Positions 1-12,573 of a stretch of DNA of 64,000 nucleotides are shown piece after piece. The notes under the pieces are model-generated. The model was not told the origin of the DNA. It ran no database searches and saw only the letters and a list, made by a program, of their open reading frames with translations. The first letter of the stretch is position 1; each line of letters begins with the position of its first letter. The position numbers were made by a program, and so were the translations under genes. Source of the DNA: Arabidopsis thaliana (Eukaryota > Streptophyta > Magnoliopsida > Brassicales > Brassicaceae); the NCBI RefSeq assembly GCF_000001735.4, contig NC_003070.9, positions 8,246,001 through 8,310,000 on the forward strand, in the 5' to 3' direction.

Positions 1-3000
1 TTCATTAGGCAGACAATTTGTGAATTTCAATCCTCTCTTCTTCTTTTTCGACACCGGCAGGATCTGGCGATGTCTATTCCAAAAGGAAGCCTGGATTGGG
101 AGAGAGCAGTGCGTTGCATTAGACATGCTATTCGCACTACACCGTCACCGGACTGGTGGAAGCGTGTTCTTGTTGTGGCCCCTTGTTATAGACCATCTAC
201 ACAAGCAGGGCCTATCCCTGGTGCTGTATTCACTTCTGACATGATTTGTGAGGCAATCATTGACAGAATTGTTGAGCTTCTTAAGCTGACCAACTCAGGC
301 AATGTTTGTCTTTCCCTATTTCTCATGTCTTTGATCTGTCACTTCCATTTAAATCTGTGGAAATTATTTTGAAATAGCAAGTGGTTTTGCTAGTCGTCAC
401 AATCTGTAAAGAACCTACATCCTTTACGTTTTATTCTAGTTCTATAATCGTTGATTCGTTAGGCTTAGATAGAAAAGATAAAAGTAAGAGTTGAGATACC
501 ATTATACTAGGATTGCTTTGGTATTGATTTGGTATCTGTTACTTTTCCCCCTCTCTATGCAGATGCAAATTGCTGGCAAGAGTGGCTGGTTTTCTCGGAT
601 ATATTCTTCTTTCTAATCAAAAGTGGGTGTACTGATTTTGTTGATTTCATTGACAAGTTGGTTTTACGCCTTAACGGTGTTGATAACCATATTCTTCGGA
701 CGAATCATGTGACTTGGCTGCTTGCACAAATAATACGCGTGGAGCTTGTGATGACTGCTTTGAACTCAGATGCTAAAAAGGTCGTTACTCAATTACAATG
801 ATATGTTTGCAGCTGCAATGCAATTACTTGTACTTCTTTTTCGGCGAATTTAACATCCCAATTTGTGCTCTATTTGGGTTTTCTCTCAGGTGGAGACTAC
901 TAGGAAGATCTTATCATTTCACAGGGAAGACAGAAATTCTGATCCCAACAATCCTCAGAGTGTGTTGCTTGACTTCGTAAGCAGTTGTCAGAATCTACGG
1001 ATTTGGTCACTAAGCACAACAACTAGGGCATACCTAAACAATGAACAGCTGTTGAAGGGAAAACAGATCGATGAGTGGTGGAGAAGCAAAGGTACATAAG
1101 GTTTCAATGGCAGGGCTTAGACTAGGAAGCAGAGAATCCCGATTATAAAAAGCATCCTCTCATTCTGTTTCTTGTTTGGGGTTGTCAGGAGAGCGGATGA
1201 TGGATTATATGAATATGGATGATAGGTCGATTGGCATGTTTTGGGTTGTTTCCTACACCATGGCACAACCAGCATGTGAAACAGTTATAAATTGGCTATC
1301 TTCAGCTGGCATGGCTGAGTTACCGGGATTACAGCCAAACGACCGAGTAATGATGACGCAGGAAGTTACCCCGTTACCTATGTCATTGCTATCTGGCTTT
1401 TCAATGAATTTGTGCTTGAAATTGGCCCTTCAGATGGAAGAAGCTTTGTTTGTTAGCCAGGTTTGTTTCCTTTGTCTCACAAAGATATTATATATGTTAA
1501 TTGATACACTGATCTATGAAGAACATCTTCTTTGGTCATTTTTACTTAGTGACCTATTTTCTCCACGGTTTAGTAAAACAACTTTAGCGTTTTACTTGTT
1601 TAAAAATGTTAATAGTAGATTTTAAAAAACCTGAGAAAAATGAATTTAGTGTCGTAGTAAAACATCTGAGTGCAGGTTGTTCCTAGCATTGCAATGGTTG
1701 AGACATACACAAGATTGCTTCTGATTTCCCCTCATTCGATGTTCCGTTCACATTTCAGTGTAAGCTATTTGGTTCCTTCTGTTACCTTTTGACTTTCATT
1801 ATCTTATGTTTTATTGATCATAAGCGATTCATAAGATTAGCTAACTTTCTGTAGCAATTGGCCCAGCGAAATGCTTCTCTGCTAAGCAAGCCTGGAGTGA
1901 CGTTACTTGTTCTTGAGATTCTGAACTATCGGTTGCTGCCACTCTACAGGTAAAACGAGCGAAAAGTTCTCAAGTTGGAGTAGATCCTTCTTTATGTTTT
2001 AACTGGGTCATTCTTTTAGTTAGATGACAATTGTTTCGGGCTTTCGCCATATTGGCTGTTAGACCCGACTAAACAAAATTACTGATCTTATTGCAGATAC
2101 CAAGGAAAGAGTAAAACTTTAATGTATGATGTTACTAAAATAATATCTGCATTGAAAGGAAAACGTGGTGACCACCGTATATTCAGACTAGCTGAAAACT
2201 TATGCATGAATCTCATTTTATCACTCAGAGACTTTTTCTCTGTGAAACGGGAGGGAAAAGTAAGTGGTGTTTTCGAATTACTCACTGTCCCCCTTCTTAT
2301 TTTGTGCCTGGATCTCAGGTGTAAATAATTGTTCTTATGTTATCATCACTAGGGGCCAACTGAATTCACTGAGACGTTAAATCGCATAACCATCATGACT
2401 CTTGCTATCACTATCAAAACACGTGGTATCGCAGACCCTGATCACATGGTTTATCTGCAAACCATGTTGGAACAAATACTCGCGACGAGTCAGCATACAT
2501 GGTCAGAGAAGACGATGCGGCATTTCCCATCCCTTCTCCGTGAAACTTTGAAAGGACGGGTAGACAAGAGGGGCCTATCAATTCAGGCATGGCAACAGGC
2601 TGAAACAACTGTGATAAACCAGTGCACTCAACTTCTCTCACCATCTGCTGAACCCGCTTACGTTTCAACATACCTCAGTCACAGTTTTCCTCAACACCGT
2701 CAGTATCTATGTGCTGGTGCTTGTCTGCTGATGCAAGGCCACGCTGAAAACATCAACAGCACAAATCTGGTTTGCTTTGCTTAGTCTATTCATAATTGTG
2801 AAATGATTGTTTGTTGATAGTGGTATGATTTTCTCTTCCAAATGATTATCAGGCACGAGTTCTGAGAGAAGTTTCTCCTGAAGAAGTCACTGCTAACATA
2901 TACACTTTGGTCGATGTTTTGCTTCACCACGTTCATGTAGACCTTCAGCAAGGACAATCTCTAGAGGTTTCTGTCTGCCAGAAGAGATTAACCTCACTTT

Positions 3001-5741
3001 TCGTTGCTTGATCCATCTTCTTACATTGCATCGTAATATTTTTTAGGCAGTTCTAGACAAGGCAGGCGCAAATCTTGCATTTTTCTTCTGGACACATGAA
3101 ATGCTTCCTCTCGACATTTTTCTTTTGGCGCTCATTGACCGTGATGATGATCCTCACGCCTTGATAATTGCAGTATGTTCATGCTTTTACGTAAAAGAAG
3201 CTTAACATCATAGAAATTTTACAGTGTTGTTTTCAATTTATTTACAGATGAGCCTACTTAAAACGCCAGACCTTCTGCTGAGGATAAAAAACTACTGCCA
3301 AAACCGTGGGTCTCCTGAGCACTGGCTTGTCACACAGGTGTTCAAACGCAATGAACTCCAGAAGGCCCTGGGTAACCATCTTTCTTGGAAGGACAGGTAA
3401 TATATCCAATTCAACATCAGTGTAACTGATTTCTAACAACAATTTCACTTAAGTACATGGCTTTGATTGTTTGATTGGTTTTGTTGGCATCCAACCATAA
3501 ATGTGTGATGGAACCTTCCATGAAAACTTGTGTATGACTAGGAAATAGTTGAATTTTGGTTTGATCTGTTTTAATTTTGGTGTTGGATTCTGCTAAAGTT
3601 GGGTAAATGTTTTACCTATTTTTTTATTGTGTTAAACGCAGGTATCCAACGTTCTTTGATGATATTGCAGCGCGTTTGCTTCCAGTTATCCCTCTAGTGC
3701 TTTACAGGCTCATCGAGAACAATGCGATGGAGCAAGCTGATAATCTTTTGCTTGCACACTCGCATTTTCTAGCGTATCATCCTCTCAGATTCACGTTTGT
3801 CCGTGATATACTAGCCTATTTCTATGGCCATCTTCCTGGGAAACTTGTTCTGCGCATGCTCAAAGTACTTGATCTCAGCAAGGTAATTGAAAACAATTCC
3901 CGATCTTACATTGATTCTGAAATTGACCTCAAGTTGATGCCGCTTTTGGATTTTAGTTTAGAGATTTTGTTTCTCACCAATTTATCTAGATACCTTTGTC
4001 CGTAATCGTTTCCACATTCGATTAAAATGGAACGTAACAAATCTTTTGACATTTCCGCAGATTCCATTCTCTGAATCATTCCCGCAGTACATTAGCCCTA
4101 CCGGTGCACCTGTATGCCCACCTCTAGATTACTTTGCCTCTCTTCTGCTTAATCTCGTAAACAATGTTATACCTCCACTTAGCAGCAGCAGCAACTGCAG
4201 CTCGAGGTCTGGCTCAATGGCAGACATCTTAAACAGCTCAGCAAGACCTCCTCATGGAAAAACTCCAGGAACATCTCAGCCTGGACCAGCAAACGCCTCT
4301 GAGGGCCAGAAAGCATTCTATCAGATCCAGGACCCAGGAACTTACACGCAACTGGTTCTTGAGACAGCCGTGATCGAGATCCTCTCGCTTCCTGTCTCTG
4401 CTGCTCAGATTGTCTCTTCGCTTGTCCAGATAATTGTCAACATACAATCGACTCTGATTCAATCTGGAAACGGGTTCCACGGCGCTGCCAACGGGGTGGG
4501 ACAAGGGTCGGTACTGCCAACGTCTCCCTCTGGAGGGAGCACAGACTCCATGAGCGCTAGCCGGTCCACTTGTCTGATTCCTGGTATCAACACAGCGAGC
4601 TTTGTCTCTAGAAGCGGTTATACATGTCAGCAACTGTCGTGTCTGTTGATTCAAGCTTGTGGACTTCTGTTGGCTCAGCTCCCTCCAGATTTTCACGTAC
4701 AGCTTTACTTGGAGGCAGCACGTGTGACAAGGGAAACATGGTGGCTTAAGGACGGGAAGAGATCACAAGGTGAACTAGACTCAGCTGTTGGATACGCTTT
4801 GATGGATCCTACATGGGCTGCTCAGGATAACACCTCGACCGCCATAGGTACGCTATAGTTTCTGGATCTAGAAGTGAAATGTTTGTTTGGATTTTGTTTT
4901 TACATGTGTCTTCTTCCAGGAAATATTGTCGCCTTGCTTCATGCTTTCTTCAGCAATCTCCCACAAGAATGGCTTGATGGCACGAATGCTATCATCACGA
5001 ACCTCCGGCCTGTGACATCTGTGGCAATGCTCAGAGTTGTATTCCGTATCATGGGGCCACTGCTTCCGAGGCTTGCCAGTACACATACTCTCTTTAACAA
5101 GGTACTCTTATGGCTTGTATCCATATGAAGTGGTCAGTCTTTTCAAGTATATGCTTGTGAGAGTTACCGTGTGACGTTCTGCTCATGTTAAATTTAATAT
5201 CAAAGGCTGGATAGAATTTGAATATTATGTAGTTGCCATCGTCTAGCATGTTAATTCCTAGTCTCTCGAGTACACAACATAAATGAAATGATCTTCAATG
5301 GTTTCTTGTAGTTTTACTTTGGTGTTCATTTTTTGTTTCTCAACAGACGCTAATGCTTCTCTTAAGCGCACTGGTCGATGTTTTTGGAAAGACCGCACAG
5401 ACAACAGCCCCTGTTGAAGCATCCCAGATTGCAGATCTTATTGATTTCCTGTAAGCTTCTATTATATTACCATAGCAAAACATGGATTCACTATTGTCGT
5501 TGTTGATTAACAATCACATAACTGTTGTTGCAGACACCATATTATTCACTACGAGGGACAAGGAGGAGCTGTTCAAACTAGCAGCAAGCCGAGACCGGAC
5601 ATCTTGGCGTTAATCGGAAGAGCAGCAGAGACTCTCCGACCAGATGTACAACACCTTCTCGCTCACCTCAAAACCAACCCGAATTCTTCCATATACGCAG
5701 CTGCTCATCAGCAGAATACTGCAAAGACTAACACCTCTTAA
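1..5741 (+). CDS. MED23: Mediator complex tail subunit MED23 (5' end outside window)
   Basis: Partial gene; the reading frame is already open at base 1. Sixteen exons: 1-298, 563-780, 890-1091, 1189-1460, 1676-1759, 1855-1949, 2097-2259, 2353-2769, 2853-2966, 3047-3172, 3248-3396, 3642-3882, 4061-4847, 4920-5101, 5347-5450 and 5534-5741. They total 3660 nt, giving 1219 C-terminal residues, compared with about 1600 expected for plant MED23. I recognise the MED23 body from segments such as SIPKGSLDWERAVRCIRHA and CWQEWLVFSDIFFF. The protein is helical and HEAT-like with no enzymatic motif, and the 787-nt exon carries a Ser/Gly-rich low-complexity stretch. By family, it is a nuclear Mediator subunit linking transcription factors to RNA polymerase II. 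Intron 1 begins with GC rather than GT (299-300). That is the only donor which keeps the frame. Confidence 0.93.
299..562 (+). other. GC-AG intron in MED23
   Basis: The donor reads CAG then GCAATG and the acceptor is TATGCAG. The downstream exon is open in only one frame, which needs exactly one base carried over from the upstream exon. The next GT (six bases on) would shift into a frame that reaches a stop within about 50 bases. Using the GC donor, all MED23 exons in the window sum to a multiple of three. GC donors are a known minority class in plants. Confidence 0.85.
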
Positions 5742-5866
5742 TAAACACCCAGATGATAATGTGTGTCCGTAGAGCAATAGAAGCACAAAAGATTCTTCCA
5801 TCTACAACATGTTCTGGTAAATTGGGTTCATGGTTACAACTTGTTTTGTATATATGTCAATGGTAA

Positions 5867-6641
5867 CATTATGTTTCTCTTATTTATGAAATTTAGAATT
5901 TAAATTATCATTAGATGATGAAACAGGCTTATTCAACCAGGTATTTCAGATGAAGTATATTTCGATTAGTGTTTTAAATTTTATTGACTTTTTTTGTCGA
6001 TCTCTTTTTTTTTTTGTCGTAATATCAACCGGTATTAATTGATATTCCGAAAAAAATTAAGAAATTAAAAGAAACAATATATAAGGACCATTTGAACCTA
6101 TATAAAAATCTTATGCATATTTTATAATAAATTGATCCATTTGCGCATGCTAAAACGTGTCATGAGACATTACCTTTGGACTTAGGAGAAACCGAGTAAG
6201 GCTAATGAGTCGTGAGAAAGATATCAGAGATGGAGAGAAACACAGAACAATGAAGTTAGCACAAGCTTTCTTATTACTTTAGGATCATTCTTTTGGGGTT
6301 TATATAAACAAATAAAGTATCGAAGAAGCCGTTAATTATTTTCTTGTTTACCTTTTTTTCTTTTGTTAGGTGTTGTGTTAGTTATACAGACTTATACATA
6401 AACAAAAGATTTGATCCAAAATAAAGTGGATAGATGTTTGTGTGAGTGGATTTATGTGTCTTGGGCATGTATTGACATGCGTAGACGCATTCCTCATTAT
6501 CACAACATGATCACAAAGTGTGAGACTCTTACTGATTTCTTTTTCCCTTTTAATTCATTATCATCCCTTTCTTGACTTACACGGTACTATTTACTTAAAT
6601 CCTCCATTGAATCTAGGTCTACGTTAATGATAACATTTTGT
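5867..6641 (-). pseudogene. Relic of a third caleosin copy (promoter, exon 1 and intron 1 only)
   Basis: This stretch aligns by eye with parts of the intact caleosin unit next to it. Bases 5878-5990 match the 3' flank of the other two copies. From about 6045 the sequence matches intron 1, then exon 1 (about 6180-6213), then the upstream region to 6600. Exons 2-6 are missing, so the 3' flank is fused to intron 1. The start codon is ACG instead of ATG (complement of 6211-6213). The conserved upstream palindrome is still present at 6477-6493. I infer a tandem duplicate that lost its body by internal deletion. Confidence 0.75.
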
Positions 6642-6893
6642 TGCTCTTATTTATGAAAATTAGTATTTAGATCATAGTTAGATGATAAACCGGCTTATTC
6701 AACCGGGTACTTATATCTTAAATGAAGTATACTTTGATAAGTTTTTTTTTTTCAATATACACAATAATTATTTAAAGAGTGTTTGATCTATGTAATTATT
6801 CATTACAAAAGTTATTTGACAAAATTATATAATTATAAACCAAGAATGTTATGTGATCTCCACATAATAATATAAGAAGATTCATGTAAACAT

Positions 6894-8494
6894 TTATGGT
6901 AGTTTTTGTTTCTTGCCACGAGAAGAAGAAGAAGATCTTTTTTTCTCCAGTTGGTGGAAAAGGCTACCATCGTAGATGGCCCTGACGCTCTTTTCCGATA
7001 ACAAACCATTTTTGTCTTGAGCTAACGTATGTAATATTTTCCATTCTCCATAATCTGAAAGCCTGTACAGAGATAATACTTAGGTATAACCGTATAAGCA
7101 TCGTGCCATATGTATATTGTTTTTTACGAAAATCGGAATGATACGTTACGTTGTGACTATAATTTAATTCGTTTGAAATAATTCAGAAACAACGAACCAT
7201 CCTGTGATATCGAAAGGATCCCTGTTAGTCTTAAGCATTTTTTGAATTTCCTCTGCAGTGAGAGCATCTTTATGTGTGCGAGCATGCTTGTTGAATATTT
7301 CCTCGAATTTTGATTCCACAAATCTGTAAAATTTAGGCGATAAGTAACTACACTTTTGTAAAGTTGGATTTTGTAATTACGTACAAAAACACACACATGT
7401 ACATTATTACATTAACAAAAGAAAAAGATGCCAAGGAAGAGATGAAAAAAAACCTTCCGTCATCGTCATAGACGTCGGTGTCACTACCGTGCATGCAAAG
7501 GTGACTATTCTTCACGTCTATTGGAAACAACGGCGAGAATCCCTTTCCCTAATCACCAATCACTATGGCTTCAAAAAACAATGGTAAAATATATCCGCAT
7601 AGTTTAACATATATATATATATAGATTGTTTGCATAATTAAACCTAGAAACAAAAACTAATCAACCAACTAATTAAATACTCATTCACATTTCCTTCTTG
7701 CTTTCTTAATATATCGGTTTAGCCGTTAAATTTTTTCACATATGCTTAATCGCAATGCAAAACCAAGAGTGGAGAAGGAAAAAAACGAAAAGGAAAGCGA
7801 AGTGTTATAATTGGTACCGGACGAGTTTTCTTGCTGAGTCCCATGTTGATGAATATAGCAACAAAAGCCGCCAAAAGACGCCCTGTCCCGAGCGCTCTAA
7901 ATCCTTTTTTCCATATACATACATCAACGAATTAAATATGTTTGTAAAGTTAACCAGAATAATATATCAAAATCTCGTTAATATATTATTACTTAACATT
8001 TATTTTGTCAAAAGTTTTTCAACACTTAGCTAATTGTGTATGTAACGTACCTTGGTAGGTTTCCCATGGATAAACGGTGCCGTCTTTGTTCCTGTCGAAG
8101 AAGGAAACATGTTTCTCCAATGCAGTCATTTTTTCCTTATCTAACTTTCCTCCTACATAAACAACATAATCCCACAAATATGTTTCCATGCATAGACCCT
8201 TTTTCGACTCACAAAAACAAAAACAAAAAAACATTCCAAAAATGTTAAGAATTTAAAAGAAAAAATATATAAGGACCTTTTCAACCTATACGTAAATCTT
8301 ATGCATACTTTGTTATTCTTATATGTATATATATCAACCAAGTTATATGCATATTTAAATTTTCTAAATTAATTTGAAAAATTGGAGCCATGCTCAAATG
8401 ATACATGTGGGCATGCTAAATGGGTCGTGAACACTTTACTTTTGGGTTTAGGAGACTTAGCCTTAGAGGCTAGCGCTACTGTCTGATGAGACAT
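6894..8494 (-). CDS. Caleosin / peroxygenase family protein
   Basis: Six exons on the minus strand: 8440-8494, 8051-8152, 7818-7903, 7454-7548, 7198-7323 and 6894-7062 (633 nt, 210 aa). An EF-hand loop follows [19 protein letters not shown] in exon 2. A short membrane stretch with [19 protein letters not shown] follows, and exon 4 starts the second half with [17 protein letters not shown]. The C-terminus is Ser-rich and basic. Caleosins bind calcium and haem, sit on lipid droplets or ER, and use fatty-acid hydroperoxides to oxidise lipids. The usual proline knot is weak here (no clear PxxPSP in the membrane segment). In exon 1 the donor lies at AAAA|GTAAAG, which joins to give Arg at residue 19. 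Probably the locus listed as CLO6/PXG6; I am unsure of the number. It is the only intact member of a three-copy tandem array. Confidence 0.88.
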
Positions 8495-8746
8495 GAGAAA
8501 TATATCACAGATTGGAGATGAGAGTGAGAACACTGAAATTATCACAAGCTTTCTTATTAGTTTAGGATAAACATATAAATGATCGAAGAAGCCGTTACTT
8601 ATTTTCTTGGTTACTTATTTTTTATATCTATTGTTAGGTGTTGTGTTAGTTATACTTATACATAAACCAAAGATTCGATCCAAGATAAAGTCGATAGAGG
8701 TTTTTGTGTGTGTGTTTGTATTTATGTGTCTTGGACATGTATTGAC

Positions 8747-8763
8747 ATGCGTAGACGCATTCC
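8747..8763. promoter_or_regulatory. Palindromic upstream element conserved in all three caleosin copies
   Basis: A 17-bp stretch, ATGCGTAGACGCATTCC, lies about 250 bp upstream of the caleosin start codon. Its core is an inverted repeat (ATGCG and CGCAT). The same 17 bases occur unchanged at 6477-6493 and 10750-10766 upstream of the two decayed copies, in otherwise diverged DNA. This suggests a protein-binding site in the ancestral promoter. No factor is assigned. Confidence 0.5.
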
Positions 8764-8903
8764 TTGTTATAACAACAAGATCACAAAGTGTGAGACTCTT
8801 ACTGATTTTTTCCCCTCTTATAAATTTAATTGACATTATAACCCCTTTCTTGGCTTACACGGTACTATCTACTTAAATCCTCTTTATGTCATTTATTCTT
8901 AGC

Positions 8904-8929
8904 TATATATATATATATATATATATATA
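8904..8929. repeat. (TA)n microsatellite at the boundary of two caleosin units
   Basis: A pure TA run flanked by inverted TTAGCTA and TAGCTAA, so the whole stretch can fold into a cruciform. It lies at the junction between the intact caleosin unit and the pseudogene unit. Confidence 0.85.
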
Positions 8930-9232
8930 GCTAAAAATGATAACATTTTGTTTCTCTAGTTTAGAAATTTTAGAATTTAAATTATCGTTAGATGATAAAA
9001 CGGGCTTATACAACCATGTATTTTAATCTAAATGAAGTGTACTTTTTCATAAGTGTTTGAATGATTTTTTGTTGTTGTTGTTGATCGCATATTTTTGTCA
9101 ATATAATGATTTAAATATGATTTGATATCCAAATTATACAAATTTATTCATTACAAAATTTATTTGATCTCCAAATTATATAAACCACAAGTCATTTGAT
9201 CTCCACATAGTAATATAAGAAGATTCACGCAT

Positions 9233-10572
9233 TTAAGGTAGTTTTTGTTTCTTGCCACGAGATGAAGAAGATGATCTTTTTTTCTCCAGTTGTTGGAAAA
9301 GGCTACCATCGTAGACGCCTCTTACTGCATCTTCCGTCAACAAACCATTGTCTTGAGCTAACGTATGTAATATTTTCCATTCTATAAAATCTGAAAGCCT
9401 GTGATATAATTAGGTATAAGCATATCGTGCAATATGTATATTTTTTTACAATGAAAATCTGAATGATACGTTACGTTGTGATTATAATTTAATTTGTTTA
9501 ATTTATAAACAACGAACCATCCGATGAAATCGTAAGGTTCTCTGTTAGTCTTAAGCATTTGTTTAATTTCCTTTGCAGTGAGAGCATCTTTATGTGTGCG
9601 AGCATGCTTGTTGAATATCTCCTCGAATTTTGATTCCACAAATCTGTAAAATTTAGGAGATAGAAGTAATTACACTTTTGTAAAGTTAGATTTTGTAATT
9701 AGGTTTTAACTTTTAACAAAAGATGTCAAGGAAATTAAGAAACCTTCCGTCTTTGTCGTAGACGTCGGTTGTCACTACCGTGCATACAAATGGTTTCAAA
9801 AACAATGGTAAGATATATCCGAATAGTTGAACCTATATAGATTGTTTGCATAATCAACCCTAGAAACAAAATCAAAATATTCATTCATATTTCCTTCTTC
9901 TTTTATTAGTATATTCCGGTTTAGCCGTTGAATTTCTTAACTTATGGTATCCTTGATCGCATGCAAAACCAAGAGTGGAGAAACAAAAAAAGAGAAGTAG
10001 TATTAGTTAGTACCGGACGAGTTTTCTGGCTGAGTCCCATGTTGAAGAAGACAGCAACAAAAGCCGACATGAAACGCCCTGTCCCGAGTGCTCTAAATCC
10101 CTTTTTGGGTATACATCAACGATTTAATTATGTTTGTTTAAGTTAAAGATAAGAATAAGCAACACATCAAAATCTTGTTCATATTTTATGACTTAATTAT
10201 GTATGTTACCTTGGTAGGTTTCTCATGGATAAACAATGCCGTCACCGTTTCGGTCAAAGAAGGACACATGTTTCTCCAATGCAGTCTTTCCTTCCTCAAC
10301 TGTTTATCTTCCTACAGAACAATATAACCCCAAAAATATGTTTCCATGCATAGACCCTTTCTTAATTTCAACTTATAAAAAGAACAAGAAAACTACATTA
10401 TTAACTAACATTTCAACCTATTTGTTGTTCTTATCTTACTAAATGTATAGTTGATGTGTTACAGAATCCTTAAAAGTAAATAATATCAGATTGGAGCCAT
10501 GTTCAAATTGATTCATGAATAACCTTTGGACTTGGAGGAAACAGAGGAAGGCGCTTCAGGCTGTTGAGACAT
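9233..10572 (-). pseudogene. Caleosin pseudogene, tandem copy
   Basis: Same exon order as the neighbouring intact gene. Exon 1 (10524-10572) encodes MSQQPEAPSSVSSKSK, and the last exon still reads to [16 protein letters not shown] and a stop. Several lesions are visible. Exon 2 has a TAA at its third codon and a TGA replacing Trp in the YPWETYQG motif. The 5' two thirds of exon 4 is deleted, fusing intron DNA to the remainder. A one-base insertion follows at about 9768, and one codon (Lys) is lost in the last exon. Databases may list a shortened model here (At1g23250). From the sequence I do not see how a full caleosin could be made. Confidence 0.8.
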
Positions 10573-11208
10573 GAGAAATTTATCAGAGATTGGAGTTTAG
10601 GAGAGATTACACAACACTAAAATTAACACATAAGCTTTCTTATCAGCTTAGGTGATACATAAACAAAGATTCGATCGGAAAATAAAATGTGGATAGAGGC
10701 GTTTGTGTGTGTGTCTCTCTTTATGTATGTGTCTTGGACATGTCTTCTCATGCGTAGACGCATTCCACATTTCATACCAAAAGGATCAGAAAATGTGAGT
10801 CTCTTTTACAGTTTAGATTTCTTGTTACTTTCCATTTTTATTTCACTATTATCCCTTTCTTCAATTACACGGTACCAATCTCTACTCAAATTCTCCTTGT
10901 TCATTCATCAATCTGACCTTAAATGTTCTGTCTTCATCAGTGAAATAACAGCAGCAAAAACTAACCCTCTTTTTCACAGCAAACTGGGGAATCCAAAGAA
11001 CAACTTAGGACTCATGTAAAGAACTAAGAAGAGAAAGTAGAGATGAGGTTTATTAAAATAATCATCAACTGTTTTTGGCGGACATATATATATTCTCAAA
11101 CAAGACTATAACATTAGGAAGTTGTAGGGAATTTCAAAGCTTCAAATGATGTTTTATATACACTGTTCCTTCTATTAATACAAATAGCTGATTCCCACCA
11201 ACCTCTCT

Positions 11209-12573
11209 TCACATCACACAACATTTAGCTGGTCCTTTTGGATCTGCCCTAGCTTCCTCGTTACCTGGAGAAACAATACTTTGATTAGAGCACGATGTTC
11301 TTATGTCAACAATCCAAGTGTTCCAGGAATTGTCCAAGTTTGTCTATCAAAGATGTTTAAACCAGAAAGTGATATCTTATCAAGTCATCCCCACTAATCC
11401 ATGACAGTAATTATAAACCGAATTTGGGTTTTGCAAACTAGAGAAATTACCTTCCGGGGGTTGAGCTAACTTCCGGTTATGCGAAGTCATCATTTCTTTT
11501 TTCAGCTTAACCAGTATGTCCTCCATTGTATATTCTCGCCGCCAGTTAGTGAGCATAGGGAAGAGACTCGGTTCAACCTGATTTCATATTTCGAAACAAC
11601 TTGTCAGACTAAGCAAATATCCACACACACACACACATATATAACAGCAGTGATGTCAAAGGTTATTACCACTCCAGTTTCTGGGTTAACACAAGCCATG
11701 TTTATCCGGGTCTGGAACCTCACAGTCGGTGGACTTTCAGGGTACTCCTTACCACAGAAAAGCTTCAGCTGAAAGATTTTCCCTTCATATGCAGTCTGAT
11801 ATTCGTTCATCACCAAACAAAAAACATCAATCTTCTCAAAATCCAAAAGCACAAACCAACAATTTCCTTCCTTTTTGTCCACTCTAATCAATAGTAATCA
11901 AGAAATGTCACTACATACCATTTGGAGTAAAGGGTCTTAGATAACACAGCCAACGGTTATATCCATTCGAGAAACAGCCACACAACTACTAGTTACTTCA
12001 GAAACGCACCCAAAACAGAGAGACAAAAAGTAGAAGAAAACTCCAAAGCATATCTAAAAAATGTTTGAACACTAAAACACTATACCAACAATTCTCTCAC
12101 AAAAGTGTTAAAAATTGCATCTTTACTCTATCAAACACAGATAAATCTAAAACAAAACTCAGAGATCGATAGAGAGATACATACATTAGGAGGACCAAGA
12201 ATGGTGCCAGTCCAAGATTGCATATAAATATCATCAGCATCATCCATTCCATAGCTAACAGTACCATCTCCAATACCTTTCTCACCTCTTTCAAGCTCTT
12301 CCAACAATCTAAAGTTCCTCGGAACTACATCACAAAATCAAGCTCTTATAAATATCGCCCCCAAATCAAATCATTTTACAGATCAGATATATACCTAATC
12401 GAGACCATGGATCCGATCACATTCTCATTAAAAAAATCTCGGAAACAAATCGAATCACTACAACAACATAAAAACCCCTAGATCTCAAAATTCAATCTAC
12501 GAGAAGGAATGATGAAATTGAAAGAGAAATCAACCGGAGACTTACCAACGACCTTGGCTTCCTCCGAACTCAT
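11209..12573 (-). CDS. MMZ1: Ubiquitin E2 variant MMZ1/UEV1A
   Basis: Five exons: 12546-12573, 12185-12324, 11670-11795, 11451-11577 and 11209-11264 (477 nt, 158 aa). The product starts [19 protein letters not shown] and contains the UBC fold ([20 protein letters not shown], then [20 protein letters not shown]). The position where an active E2 has its catalytic Cys is not Cys, as expected for a UEV. Family role: partner of UBC13 that directs Lys63-linked ubiquitin chains, used in error-free DNA damage tolerance. The last exon adds a short tail ending CCVM, which fits a CaaX prenylation box. Not all UEV paralogues carry this tail, and it could place the protein on membranes. Upstream, 12640-12680 is a GA-rich leader. 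Confidence 0.93.
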
